Shown here piece after piece: positions 1-8,402 of a stretch of DNA of 38,167 nt (its first letter is position 1; every line of letters starts with the position of its first letter). Location: assembly GCA_016783565.1 (NCBI GenBank), contig JADHWI010000021.1, forward strand, positions 1-38,167, given 5' to 3'. Source of the stretch: Kiritimatiellia bacterium. Its GTDB lineage: Bacteria; Verrucomicrobiota; Kiritimatiellia; UBA8416; JADHWI01. The notes under the pieces are model-generated. The model ran no database searches. It was not told where the DNA came from and saw only the letters and a program-made list of their open reading frames with translations. A program made the translations under genes and the position numbers.

Positions 1-11
1 GGCTTTAACTC

Positions 12-40
12 TTGAGCGGCACTACCTCTGGTGCTATTGT
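12..40 (+). promoter_or_regulatory. Candidate sigma-70 promoter of the hydrogenase cluster
   Basis: A TTGAGC box at 12-17 is separated by 17 nt from TATTGT at 35-40. A TG at 32-33 precedes the -10 box by one base, giving an extended -10. Initiation would fall near position 47, about 50 nt before the hydB start and just ahead of the Rex-like dyad, so a bound repressor would block the first transcribed bases. This is a by-eye prediction. A weaker alternative (TTGTTC at 37-42 with TTCTTA at 60-65) would overlap the dyad itself. Confidence 0.45.
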
Positions 41-51
41 TCATGACTTAA

Positions 52-69
52 TCGTTAAATTCTTAACGG
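52..69. promoter_or_regulatory. Rex-type operator upstream of hydB
   Basis: The sequence holds GTTAA (54-58), a four-base spacer ATTC, and TTAAC (63-67), extended by one further pair (C53/G68). Known Rex operators have the form TTGTTAA-N4-TTAACAA, or GTGAA in place of GTTAA, so both core and spacing match and only the outermost bases differ. It lies 31 nt before the hydB start codon and just after the predicted transcription start. A rex gene is encoded in this window at 11616-12251. That Rex binds here is inferred, not shown. Confidence 0.65.
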
Positions 70-99
70 GTCAATTAATCATATAAAGGAGCCTGTTTA

Positions 100-1122
100 A
101 TGAAACAGTATTTCCTAACAGATCAAGACCTCACGGCATTCGTCGAGGGATTGATGAGCAAGTACCCGGTGCTCGCACCGGTTGCGAAGCGCTCACGCTT
201 CGTATTTGAACGTTTGGAGTCCGTTGACGAGCTTCGTCTGGACTACGACACCACAATCCTCCCTCCCAAAAAAGCCTTCTTCCCGGCGAAGCAGGACCTC
301 ATCCATTTCGACCAGGATGGGTTCAATGCCTGCATCGATCCGAAAGAGCAGGTCTTGCTGGGCGTGCATCCGCACGACATCAAGGGTATTGCGATGTCGG
401 ACATCTTTTACAGCGACCGCAAGGTTGACAACAACTACATGGCCAACCGCAATGCCACGATCATTATCGGCAGCAGCGTGCAGAACCATTACAAGCACGC
501 GTTCTTCGGCAGCATCAATGCTGAGCGCGCGATGACTGGTCACGACATGTTCATGACTAAGATCGACGGCGGTTATACCGTCGAAACCGTCAGCGAAAAA
601 GGTGAAAGCCTTATCGCACTGGGATCCTTTGCAGATGCCACGGATGAGCAAGTGGCCCAGGCTGCAGCCGTCAACAAGGCCGCCATGGACAACTGCCCCG
701 AAAAACTCAACGGCACCGCCGATGAGATTCGCGAAAAAGTTCGCAGCAACTTTGACTCCGCGGTTTGGGAAGAATGCGCCAAGGACTGCTTCTCCTGCGG
801 AAGCTGCAACATCGTCTGTTGCACCTGCTACTGCTTTGATGTGCAGGACGAATGGAACCTGGACGGCGCCTCCGGCAAACGCTTCCGCCTGTGGGATGCC
901 TGCCTCACCAGCGAGTTCTCCGAAGTCACCGGCCCCGTCGGCGCCGAAAACTTCCGCGAAGAACGCGCCGAGCGCTATCGCCACCGCTTCATGCGGAAGG
1001 CCGCTTACTTGAACGAACAGTTGGGCGGACCCGCCTGCACCGGCTGCGGCCGCTGCTCAGGCGCATGCACGGCCAACATTGCGAACCCCGCAACCGTCAT
1101 CAACAAGATAATGGAGCTTTAA
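100..1122 (+). CDS. hydB: [NiFe] hydrogenase beta subunit, iron-sulfur protein (group 3b)
   Basis: This 340-residue protein belongs to the HydB / anaerobic sulfite reductase A-like family, the iron-sulfur subunit that passes electrons between the hydrogenase small subunit and the flavin subunit. A cysteine-dense block lies at residues 226-245 (C226, C230, C233, C236, C240, C241, C243, C245). A classic 4Fe-4S motif C-x2-C-x2-C-x3-C follows at C313-C323. The start is set by AAAGGAG at 85-91, eight bases before the ATG. It is the first gene of a tightly packed set: hydG begins 3 nt after its stop. The order beta-gamma-delta-alpha is that of Pyrococcus hydrogenase I and other group 3b enzymes. 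The protein is expected to be cytoplasmic. Assignment to group 3b rests on gene order and partner subunits. Confidence 0.9.
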   Translation: MKQYFLTDQDLTAFVEGLMSKYPVLAPVAKRSRFVFERLESVDELRLDYDTTILPPKKAFFPAKQDLIHFDQDGFNACIDPKEQVLLGVHPHDIKGIAMSDIFYSDRKVDNNYMANRNATIIIGSSVQNHYKHAFFGSINAERAMTGHDMFMTKIDGGYTVETVSEKGESLIALGSFADATDEQVAQAAAVNKAAMDNCPEKLNGTADEIREKVRSNFDSAVWEECAKDCFSCGSCNIVCCTCYCFDVQDEWNLDGASGKRFRLWDACLTSEFSEVTGPVGAENFREERAERYRHRFMRKAAYLNEQLGGPACTGCGRCSGACTANIANPATVINKIMEL

Positions 1123-1125
1123 GCA

Positions 1126-1974
1126 ATGAGTTGTTCATGCCAACAGAATGAGAAGCAAGAAAACATCTTCCTTCCCAAGATTGCAGACATCGTCGATGCC
1201 AAAATGATTACCGGCACCGAAAAGCATTTCACGCTACGTTTGCAGAATGGGGAGAAGTTTGACTACGAACCGGGACAGATCGTGGAAGCCGGCGTGTTCG
1301 GTTACGGCGAAATTCCTCTGGGACTGTCCAGTTCACCCACAAACTCCGATACGTTCGATCTCGTCGTACGCGTAGTAGGGAAAGTGTCCACGGCCCTGGC
1401 GGCCCTGAACACCGGTGACACCATGACACTTCGCGGACCTCTCGGCACAGGCTTTCCCGTGGACGAGTTCAAGGGCAAGGACGTCCTGATCGTGGCCGGC
1501 GGCATCGGGCTATGCCCGGTTCGCAGCATGATCCAGTACATCCTCCAGCATCGCGAAGACTTCGGGAAGTTCTCCCTCTTCTTCGGCGCCAAGACGCCCA
1601 GCGACATGCTGTTTGAAGAGGATCTGGAAAACTGGCGCTGCAACACCTGCATGCAGTACCTCGAAACGGTAGACAAGCCGGACAACGCCTGGGAAGGCAA
1701 TGTCGGCGTCATCACCACATTGTTCGAGGAGGCAACCGACCTGACTCCGGACACCCACGTCATCATCTGCGGACCGCCCATCATGTACAAGTTCGTCATT
1801 GCCGAACTCGACAAAATCGGTATCCCGCGCTCGAATGTATACGTGGATCTTGAACGCCGTATGAAATGCGGAGTTGGCAAGTGCGGTCACTGCCAGATCA
1901 ATGACAAATACGTTTGTCTGGACGGACCGGTCTTCCGCTTCTCCGACATCGAAAACCTTGAGGAGGCAATCTAA
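1126..1974 (+). CDS. hydG: [NiFe] hydrogenase gamma subunit, FAD/NAD(P)-binding
   Basis: This 282-residue flavoprotein is the NAD(P)H diaphorase subunit of the hydrogenase and is related to dihydroorotate dehydrogenase electron-transfer subunits and to anaerobic sulfite reductase B. An FAD-binding strand with LGLSSSP lies at residues 65-71. The pyridine-nucleotide loop AGGIGLCPVR is at 124-133, and a CGPP motif follows at 215-218. A C-terminal 2Fe-2S set is formed by C248, C253, C256 and C264. It would couple H2 oxidation or evolution to NAD(P)+/NAD(P)H. GGAG at 1113-1116 precedes the ATG by nine bases. Its stop codon overlaps the hydD start in TAATG, which implies translational coupling. Whether NADP or NAD is preferred cannot be read from the sequence. 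The local symbol means the Pyrococcus-type gamma subunit, not the FeFe-hydrogenase maturase of the same name. Confidence 0.9.
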   Translation: MSCSCQQNEKQENIFLPKIADIVDAKMITGTEKHFTLRLQNGEKFDYEPGQIVEAGVFGYGEIPLGLSSSPTNSDTFDLVVRVVGKVSTALAALNTGDTMTLRGPLGTGFPVDEFKGKDVLIVAGGIGLCPVRSMIQYILQHREDFGKFSLFFGAKTPSDMLFEEDLENWRCNTCMQYLETVDKPDNAWEGNVGVITTLFEEATDLTPDTHVIICGPPIMYKFVIAELDKIGIPRSNVYVDLERRMKCGVGKCGHCQINDKYVCLDGPVFRFSDIENLEEAI

Positions 1975-2723
1975 TGGCCAAAGTAAAATGCGCATGGTTT
2001 GATTTTACCAGCTGCGAGGGCTGCCAGATTGAGCTGACGAACTTCGGCGAGCCCTTTGTGGAGCTCCTGGAGCACGTTGAGCCCGTGGAATTCCGCGAAG
2101 CAATGTCTGAAAAAACCGAGGAACAGATTGACGTAGCCTTCATTGAAGGCTCATTCAGTCGCGAGGCCGACCGACGCCGTCTTGAGCAGATTCGCGCCAG
2201 GGCAAGCATCGTCGTGGCCTACGGCGCCTGTGCTGTCTCCGGCGGCGTCAACGCCATGAAAAACCACACGAGTGACTATGCTGAAGAGGTATACGGTGAA
2301 GACGCTAAGCGCCCGCACCTGGCTTCTCAGAAAGCGCTGCCCATTGCGGAAGCCATCAAAGTGGACTTCATCATTCCCGGTTGTCCCATTGATAAAGCCG
2401 AGTTCGTCCGCGTAGTCGAACAGCTCGTGCATGGCACCACAAAGGTGTACGTCCCGTCGTACCCGGTCTGCGTTGAGTGCAAACGCCGCGAGACGCTGTG
2501 CCGCTATGACGACAACGACCATTGTCTCGGGCCAATCGCCCGGGCCGGTTGCGACGCGCCCTGCCCTGCCGACGGCATTCCCTGCGAGGCCTGCCGCGGC
2601 ATGATTGACAATCCTAACGAAGCGGCCATGGAAAAAGTCCTGGTCGAAAACGGAAAGCTTCCGGAACGCTGGGCCAAAGACAAGACCCGCATGTTCACGG
2701 CGAACCACCGAGGTGACGCATAA
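1974..2723 (+). CDS. hydD: [NiFe] hydrogenase small (delta) subunit
   Basis: This 249-residue subunit carries the iron-sulfur chain next to the Ni-Fe site. The start of the family signature is visible as C14-x2-C17 (CEGCQ), followed by C86 (YGACA) and C137 (PGCP), which together ligate the proximal 4Fe-4S cluster. C166, C169, C176, C184, C193, C197, C204 and C207 supply ligands for two further clusters. There is no twin-arginine signal, which fits a cytoplasmic group 3 enzyme rather than a membrane uptake hydrogenase. Its ATG overlaps the hydG stop and its own stop overlaps the hydA start, so the four structural genes are coupled. The length matches group 3b delta subunits. Confidence 0.93.
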   Translation: MAKVKCAWFDFTSCEGCQIELTNFGEPFVELLEHVEPVEFREAMSEKTEEQIDVAFIEGSFSREADRRRLEQIRARASIVVAYGACAVSGGVNAMKNHTSDYAEEVYGEDAKRPHLASQKALPIAEAIKVDFIIPGCPIDKAEFVRVVEQLVHGTTKVYVPSYPVCVECKRRETLCRYDDNDHCLGPIARAGCDAPCPADGIPCEACRGMIDNPNEAAMEKVLVENGKLPERWAKDKTRMFTANHRGDA

Positions 2724-4063
2724 TGAGTAAGAATGTCAATATCAACGTCCACCATCTGACGCGTGTTGAAGGCCACGGTAATATCGTGGTCAACGTGACC
2801 GATGGAAGCATCGAGCAATGTCAGTGGCAGGTCCCCGAGTCCCCGCGCTTCTTCGAAGCCATGGTCCGTGGTCGCCACTACAGCGAAGTCGCACGTATTA
2901 CGAGCCGCATCTGCGGTATCTGTTCCGTCGGCCACACGCTGGCATCTCTTAAGGCTACAGAATGCGCCTTGGGCATCAAGGTCTCCAAGCAGACAGATCG
3001 GCTCCGCCGCATTCTGAAACATGCCGAGAACTTCGATTCTCATGTGTTGCATGTCTACTTCCTGGTCGCACCGGATCTGCTGGGCGCACCGTCGGTCTTC
3101 CCGCTGGTGCCCACACACGGCGATGTGGTCAAACGCGCCCTGCGCATGAAACGTCTGGGACATGAGTGGGGCAGCCTGATTGGCGGCCGCACCACGCACC
3201 CGACACGCGCCGTGGTCGGCGGTTTCTCATCGCTGCCGGGCGGCGCCCGCACCGTGCGTGAAGGCGAAGCCAACCTGCGCGAGCTCAAAGAGAAGCTCCT
3301 GGGATGCGTGCCGGATGCGGTCGAGACCTTCAAGCTTCTCGGCGACCTCGCTGCCAACATCCCGGCATTCGACCGACCCACCGAATACATCGGCCTGGTC
3401 GACGATGTCGAGTATGGCCTCTATGACGGTCAAGTCGGCACGCTGATGCCGGATGGCACACGCGAGATAATCGACGTGCAGGACTACCGCAGCGTTACCA
3501 ACGAGTACGTTGTTGATCAGTCCACGGCCAAGTACTGCAAGCACAACCTGGATAGCTACGCAGCCTGCGCACTGGCGCGTGTCAACTTGAACTACGACAT
3601 GCTCCACCCGGAAGCCAAGAAGATTGCTGAAGGACTCGGATTCGCAGCACCTTGCTTCAACCCTTACATGAACAGCGTGGCGCAGTTCATCGAGGCTGTC
3701 CATTCGGTTTACATGACTGTGCAGTTCATCGACGAAGTCCTCGCGGACGGACTCAAGGACGAGAAACCTGTCGAACCCACAAAATTCGGCAAGGGCGCCG
3801 GAGCCACCGAAGTGCCGCGCGGCATTCTCTTCCACGAGTATGCCTATGACGACGAAGGCTTCTGCACTATGGGTAACTGCATTATCCCCACCGGACAAAA
3901 TCATGCCAACATCCAGGGCGACTTCGACAAGCTTGTCCCCGAACTGCTGGCAGCCGACAAGTCCGAGAAGGAAATGGAACTCGCACTTGAGATGCTCGTA
4001 CGGGCCTACGATCCCTGCATCTCCTGCTCAACCCATTACCTTGACGTCACGTTCAAGAAATAA
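2723..4063 (+). CDS. hydA: [NiFe] hydrogenase large (alpha) subunit
   Basis: This 446-residue subunit holds the Ni-Fe(CN)2CO active site where H2 is split or formed. Both cysteine pairs are present: RICGIC (C64, C67) near the N terminus and DPCISCSTH (C432, C435) near the C terminus. The residue after H438 starts an eight-residue tail that the maturation protease should remove after nickel insertion. The fourth ligand is an ordinary cysteine codon, so this is not a NiFeSe enzyme. The gene overlaps hydD by one base. A stable hairpin follows 30 nt downstream, and the cognate protease is the next gene. The gene context places it in group 3b, a bidirectional NAD(P)-linked cytoplasmic hydrogenase that in some organisms also reduces polysulfide. 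Confidence 0.94.
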   Translation: MSKNVNINVHHLTRVEGHGNIVVNVTDGSIEQCQWQVPESPRFFEAMVRGRHYSEVARITSRICGICSVGHTLASLKATECALGIKVSKQTDRLRRILKHAENFDSHVLHVYFLVAPDLLGAPSVFPLVPTHGDVVKRALRMKRLGHEWGSLIGGRTTHPTRAVVGGFSSLPGGARTVREGEANLRELKEKLLGCVPDAVETFKLLGDLAANIPAFDRPTEYIGLVDDVEYGLYDGQVGTLMPDGTREIIDVQDYRSVTNEYVVDQSTAKYCKHNLDSYAACALARVNLNYDMLHPEAKKIAEGLGFAAPCFNPYMNSVAQFIEAVHSVYMTVQFIDEVLADGLKDEKPVEPTKFGKGAGATEVPRGILFHEYAYDDEGFCTMGNCIIPTGQNHANIQGDFDKLVPELLAADKSEKEMELALEMLVRAYDPCISCSTHYLDVTFKK

Positions 4064-4093
4064 GCAGAGCACATAACGATAACTATTCCGCAG

Positions 4094-4121
4094 GGGCGTC
4101 GGCATACCACCGACGCCCTTT
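4094..4121 (+). terminator. Hairpin between structural and maturation genes
   Basis: A perfect 9-bp stem pairs GGGCGTCGG (4094-4102) with CCGACGCCC (4110-4118) across a 7-base loop and is followed by only three T residues. The short T run suggests a partial terminator or an mRNA-stabilising processing site that lowers expression of the maturation genes relative to the four hydrogenase subunits. No clear promoter was seen between it and the protease gene at 4156. Confidence 0.5.
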
Positions 4122-4155
4122 GCGCTGAAAAAAGCTGAACGAAGGGCTTCATAAC

Positions 4156-4614
4156 ATGCGCTATCTCCTGGGATTGGGAAACTACGCCATGGGTGACGAT
4201 GGTATCGGTCTGCGCATCGTAGAATCGATTGCCGAACAAGGCCTGGATGATGGTTTCGAAGCAATCGAAATTGCCAACAATGGCATGCAGATCTTGACCT
4301 ACTTCGAGGAGCAAACAGAGCTGCTCGTCGTTGTAGATGCCGTCTCCTTCGGAGGACAACCGGGTGACATGACAGTCTTCTCACCGGAAGACGTCAACTC
4401 ACACAAGATCACGGGCGGAATATCAACCCACGAAGGCGATATCCTGAAACTGATCGAACTGGGCCGCCAAATCGAGCAACATATTCCACCCATCCGTATC
4501 GTGGCAATCGAACCCGCCAGCATGAAGATGGATACCGATTTGTCCCCTGAACTGACTGCCCGGTTCGACGAATACGTAAAAACCGTCATCAAGGAAATCG
4601 GAGTGTCCCTGTGA
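4156..4614 (+). CDS. Hydrogenase maturation protease (HycI/HyaD family)
   Basis: This 152-residue endopeptidase removes the C-terminal tail of the hydrogenase large subunit once nickel is in place, which closes the active site. The N-terminal GLGN (residues 6-9) and DDGIG (14-18) motifs are present. Likely nickel-sensing ligands are an aspartate at 14-15, D61 in VDAVSFGG, and H92 in STHEGD, matching the Glu/Asp-Asp-His set of E. coli HybD. It sits between the structural genes and hypF. The start ATG has only a weak upstream purine stretch (GAAGGG). Its only visible substrate is HydA, whose C terminus carries the expected cleavage site after H438. Confidence 0.9.
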   Translation: MRYLLGLGNYAMGDDGIGLRIVESIAEQGLDDGFEAIEIANNGMQILTYFEEQTELLVVVDAVSFGGQPGDMTVFSPEDVNSHKITGGISTHEGDILKLIELGRQIEQHIPPIRIVAIEPASMKMDTDLSPELTARFDEYVKTVIKEIGVSL

Positions 4615-4651
4615 ACCTCCAGTCTCGGAGCGGCACAATGAAGCACTACCC

Positions 4652-6973
4652 ATGATCCGTAGAGTCTACAACATCACCGGCACCATTCAGGGCGTCGGAT
4701 TTCGACCCGCACTCTTCCGGCTGGCTTCCGAGGTGGGAGTGAAGGGTAGCGTGCAGAACCGCACGGACGCCGTGCGCCTGATCCTTGAAGGCGAAGCGGA
4801 AAAAGTCGATTCTTTCGTGGACCTTCTCCCTCACCGCTTGCCGCCTCAGGCACGACTACGCAGCATGGTACTGATTGAACACAAACCTCTTGATGTAAAC
4901 CGCCGTGCCAGCGCGTTTACGATTCGTGATAGCGAAGAAACCGGAACCCGTGAAATACAGATACCCGCAGATCTCGCAATGTGCGCAGACTGTCATGCGG
5001 AGATAAATGACCCGAAGGCACCCCGCTTCCGTTACCCATTCACCACTTGCACCAATTGCGGACCACGTTACACCGTCGTCTCCTCCATGCCCTACGACCG
5101 GGAACGCACCACCCTTTCCCCTTTCCCCATGTGCGACTATTGCCGCAGCCAGTACGAAGACCCGGCGGATCGCCGTTTCCATGCCGAGACGATTGCCTGT
5201 CCGAAATGCGGACCGCAACTCAGTTTGCTTGATGCCGATGGACAGTCGATGACCGACGATCCCATCATGACAGCGCGCCGCATGCTGAACGATGGAAAAA
5301 TAGTGGCGATCCGCGGTATCGGTGGGTTCCTCCTTGCAGCAGACCCGTTTAATCGGGACGGTCTCACCACACTGCGTAGTCGCAAGACGCGACCAGACAA
5401 GCCCTTCGCCGTCATGGCCAACGACATCACTGCAGCCCGTGCCCTGTGTCGAGTATCACCGACCGAAGCCGATGCACTGCAATCACCCATGGCCCCCATT
5501 GTGATTCTCGAGTTACTACCTGACGTACAAACCGATCATGGTCTACCCATAGACCTGCTCTGTCCGGACACAAATACACTTGGCATCATGCTCCCGACCT
5601 CGCCGCTGCATGCCTTGCTGCTTGAGCCTGGTCCAGACGATCCTACCCCTGCATTTCGCCTGCTGCTCATGACCAGCGGAAATCGCGGCGGCGAACCTAT
5701 TGCCACAGATAATGACGCAGCCATTGAACACCTGAAGGGCATTGCCGATGCATTCCTGGTGCATGACCGCGACATCAATTTGCGCAGCGATGATTCCCTC
5801 TGCATCAAGCAGCCCACGGGACTGCAGGTGTGGCGCAGGGCACGCGGATACGCCCCTACTCCCATTCAATTACCCTGCACTCTGGACGCACCTGTACTGG
5901 CCATGGGTGCCGAGCTTAAAAACACTATAGCACTCGGATTTGATAGAACGCTCGTACTCTCACCTCACATCGGGGACCTTGAATCGCCAGAAGCCGTCAC
6001 AGGACTCGAACAAGCCACCCGGCTTTTTCCAAAGTTCCTTGAGAAAAAACCACGCATGATCGCGGTGGATCTCCACCCCGACATGCACGCCACGCAAACA
6101 GGCATCAGAATCGCGGCAGAGAATGAACTACCGGTGGCTCACGTACAACACCATCATGCACATGCTTTGTCCTGCCTTGCAGAGCACGGTCTCACCGAGG
6201 GCCTTGCCCTGGTCTTTGACGGTACCGGCTACGGCCCCGACGGAAACATCTGGGGCGCTGAATTGCTGGATGTTACTCACCGACGATTCGAACGATTGGC
6301 AACCTTTACCGCCGTCCCTCTTCCCGGAGGGGATGCCGCCGTCGCGGACCCGCGGCGCCAAGCCTTTGCTCGCTGGCATACTGCGGGTATCGAGATCACC
6401 CCGCCCCTGACCACCCAACTGGGCATCAGCGAGGAGGAGGGCACTGTCTGGACCCAACAAATGCAACGCAATGTCAATTGCCCACTGACACATGCAGCAG
6501 GCCGGGTGTTCGATGCGGTTGCTTCCGCCCTGGGAGTTGCCCCGCAACGGGTAACTTACGAAGGACAGGCTGCCATCCGACTCGAGACGCTGGCACATCA
6601 ACACCTTGCAGGAACCCCCCTACCCGACTGCCCGTTCGATACAGTAGAGCGCGAGCAGTGGCTCGAAATCGACTGGGCACCACTCTTTCAGCGTCTCGCC
6701 ACCGATCCACTTGCGGCCGATTCCCAGGCCGGCATGGCAATGGCCTTTCACCAGTCGCTTGCACTGGCTGCCGCACGAATGGTAGAATATGGATTTTCAC
6801 GATCGAAACACCGTGTCGTTGCGTTGAGCGGTGGCGTTTTTATGAACAGACGGCTCAACCGGCTGGTTCCGGAAGAGCTTGAAAAGCTGGGGGCAACGGT
6901 TCTCGTGCACCACCACATCCCGCCAAACGATGGCGGCGTGGCTGCCGGCCAAATTGTCGCCTGCGGAGGATAA
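4652..6973 (+). CDS. hypF: Carbamoyltransferase HypF, cyanide-ligand synthesis
   Basis: HypF uses carbamoyl phosphate and ATP to carbamoylate the C-terminal cysteine of HypE, the source of the CN ligands of the Ni-Fe site. All domains are visible in the 773 residues. An acylphosphatase domain carries GVGFRP at 14-19. Two zinc-finger-like C-x2-C pairs follow, with cysteines near 110/113 and 133/136 and again near 160/163 and 183/186. A YrdC/Sua5-like domain spans roughly 205-385. A Kae1-like C-terminal domain includes QHHHAH and the late ALSGGVFMNRRL motif. The length is normal for HypF. It follows the protease gene by 37 nt and precedes hypC by six, in one transcription unit. Confidence 0.95.
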   Translation: MIRRVYNITGTIQGVGFRPALFRLASEVGVKGSVQNRTDAVRLILEGEAEKVDSFVDLLPHRLPPQARLRSMVLIEHKPLDVNRRASAFTIRDSEETGTREIQIPADLAMCADCHAEINDPKAPRFRYPFTTCTNCGPRYTVVSSMPYDRERTTLSPFPMCDYCRSQYEDPADRRFHAETIACPKCGPQLSLLDADGQSMTDDPIMTARRMLNDGKIVAIRGIGGFLLAADPFNRDGLTTLRSRKTRPDKPFAVMANDITAARALCRVSPTEADALQSPMAPIVILELLPDVQTDHGLPIDLLCPDTNTLGIMLPTSPLHALLLEPGPDDPTPAFRLLLMTSGNRGGEPIATDNDAAIEHLKGIADAFLVHDRDINLRSDDSLCIKQPTGLQVWRRARGYAPTPIQLPCTLDAPVLAMGAELKNTIALGFDRTLVLSPHIGDLESPEAVTGLEQATRLFPKFLEKKPRMIAVDLHPDMHATQTGIRIAAENELPVAHVQHHHAHALSCLAEHGLTEGLALVFDGTGYGPDGNIWGAELLDVTHRRFERLATFTAVPLPGGDAAVADPRRQAFARWHTAGIEITPPLTTQLGISEEEGTVWTQQMQRNVNCPLTHAAGRVFDAVASALGVAPQRVTYEGQAAIRLETLAHQHLAGTPLPDCPFDTVEREQWLEIDWAPLFQRLATDPLAADSQAGMAMAFHQSLALAAARMVEYGFSRSKHRVVALSGGVFMNRRLNRLVPEELEKLGATVLVHHHIPPNDGGVAAGQIVACGG

Positions 6974-6979
6974 TGCATC

Positions 6980-7216
6980 ATGTGCCTTGCCGTACCCATG
7001 CAGATCAAGGAACTGCACCCCGGGAATAAGGGGCTCTGCGATCTGGACGGAAGCCTACAACAAGTTGATCTCGCCTTGATCGAGGATGCTCAAGTAGGTG
7101 ATTTTGTCATTATTCACGCCGGCTTCGCTATCGAGAAGCTGGATCAAGCCGAAGCAGATGCACGCCTCGAACTATTCGAAGAGCTTGCCATGCATCGAAA
7201 GGAAGCCTTGGCGTGA
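6980..7216 (+). CDS. hypC: Hydrogenase assembly chaperone HypC
   Basis: This 78-residue chaperone of the HypC/HybG/HupF family begins with the invariant MCLAVP. C2 becomes N-terminal after methionine removal and holds the Fe(CN)2CO unit in a complex with HypD, then delivers it to the large subunit. The start at 6980 is required by this motif; an upstream ATG at 6973 would bury the cysteine. GGAGG at 6965-6969 lies about ten bases before it. Its stop codon overlaps the GTG start of hypD by four bases. Confidence 0.95.
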   Translation: MCLAVPMQIKELHPGNKGLCDLDGSLQQVDLALIEDAQVGDFVIIHAGFAIEKLDQAEADARLELFEELAMHRKEALA

Positions 7217-8397
7217 AGTACATCGACGGATTCCGTAATCCCGGCGCTGCGGATGCATTGCGCGATGACATTGCGTCGCTGGCCGAAAAATTACCGCAAT
7301 CCGGTCAGCCAGGAATGACCGACTTACTCGGGGAACCAGCCAGCACGACGGGCGTTCCTGCCTGTCCCTCAGAGCACCGCGACACGAAGGTTCGCACCAC
7401 AAACATCATGGAAGTCTGCGGCAGCCATACCATGGCTATCGCGCGCTATGGTATCCGCGATCTGCTGCCCGCAAACGTAAACCTCATCAGCGGCCCCGGC
7501 TGTCCGGTCTGCGTCACAGACACCGGCTACATTGACGCCGCCATTGAACTGGCGCGACGTGGCCTGCTCATTGTGACCTTTGGCGACATGTTGAACGTAC
7601 CTGGATCCGAAACCAGCTTGGCCGCAGCACGCTCCGAAGGCCTGGATATTGAGACAAGCTACTCCCCCACCCACGCTCTGGAGCTCGCGCGCGAACATCC
7701 TGATCGCGAAATCGTCTTCCTGGCTATCGGATTTGAGACCACCGTGGCGCCCACCATGGCATTGCTCGAAGAGGCGCGACGGGAAGGCATACAGAATCTG
7801 ACCATGCTAATAGCGTTTAAACTGGTACCTCCTGCCCTGCAAGCACTTATGACAGACCCCGACCTGCATATTGACGCGTTCCTGTGCCCTGCGCACGTCA
7901 GCGCCATTATCGGTGCCGATGCCTACGCCCCCTTTACCGGCGAAGACGGCGTGCCCTGCGTGATTGCCGGCTTCGAGCCGCTGGATATATTGCTCGGACT
8001 GAAGGGTGTTCTCGAACAGCTCGTCAACGGAAAAGCGTGCGTGGAGAATCAATACGGCCGGGTGGTTCGACAGCAAGGAAACCAAAAGGCGCAGGACATC
8101 ATGGCGCGTTTCCTTAAACCAGCAGACGTCGCCTGGCGAGGAATTGGCGTCATTCCAAAAAGTGGCCTCGTCTTAAGGGAAAAGTACGCCGAATTCGATG
8201 CTGAGAAGCGGCACGCTATTACCATACCGATTGGCGAAATTGATCCTGCCTGCCGTTGCGGTGATGTCATCAAGGGCATCGCAGGACCATTTGACTGCCC
8301 AATGTTTGGAACCGTCTGTACGCCGTCCGACCCGGTCGGCCCCTGTATGGTCAGCTCAGAAGGTTCCTGCGCTGCATATTACAAATACTCACGATAA
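7213..8397 (+). CDS. hypD: Hydrogenase maturation factor HypD
   Basis: This 394-residue scaffold iron-sulfur protein works with HypC to assemble the Fe(CN)2CO unit. Family motifs include MEVCGSHT, with the iron-binding cysteine, then SGPGCPVC, and a C-terminal 4Fe-4S region with CRCGD, then cysteines in GPFDCPMFG, VCTPSDPVGPC and SEGSC. Translation starts at GTG, overlapping the hypC stop as GTGA. Roughly 30 polar residues (about 30-60) lie between the N-terminal helix and the MEVCG motif. This segment looks longer than in textbook HypD and has no recognisable motif. Confidence 0.95.
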   Translation: MKYIDGFRNPGAADALRDDIASLAEKLPQSGQPGMTDLLGEPASTTGVPACPSEHRDTKVRTTNIMEVCGSHTMAIARYGIRDLLPANVNLISGPGCPVCVTDTGYIDAAIELARRGLLIVTFGDMLNVPGSETSLAAARSEGLDIETSYSPTHALELAREHPDREIVFLAIGFETTVAPTMALLEEARREGIQNLTMLIAFKLVPPALQALMTDPDLHIDAFLCPAHVSAIIGADAYAPFTGEDGVPCVIAGFEPLDILLGLKGVLEQLVNGKACVENQYGRVVRQQGNQKAQDIMARFLKPADVAWRGIGVIPKSGLVLREKYAEFDAEKRHAITIPIGEIDPACRCGDVIKGIAGPFDCPMFGTVCTPSDPVGPCMVSSEGSCAAYYKYSR

Positions 8398-8402
8398 AGG
8401 GA

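Noticed and set aside
193-984. Long reverse-strand frame of 263 codons opposite hydB
   Set aside because: It is a shadow of hydB: no ribosome site, no recognisable motif, and the forward frame has clear iron-sulfur motifs.
4018-4048. Selenocysteine at the hydrogenase active site
   Set aside because: Both active-site positions in the C-terminal motif are cysteine codons, with no in-frame TGA.
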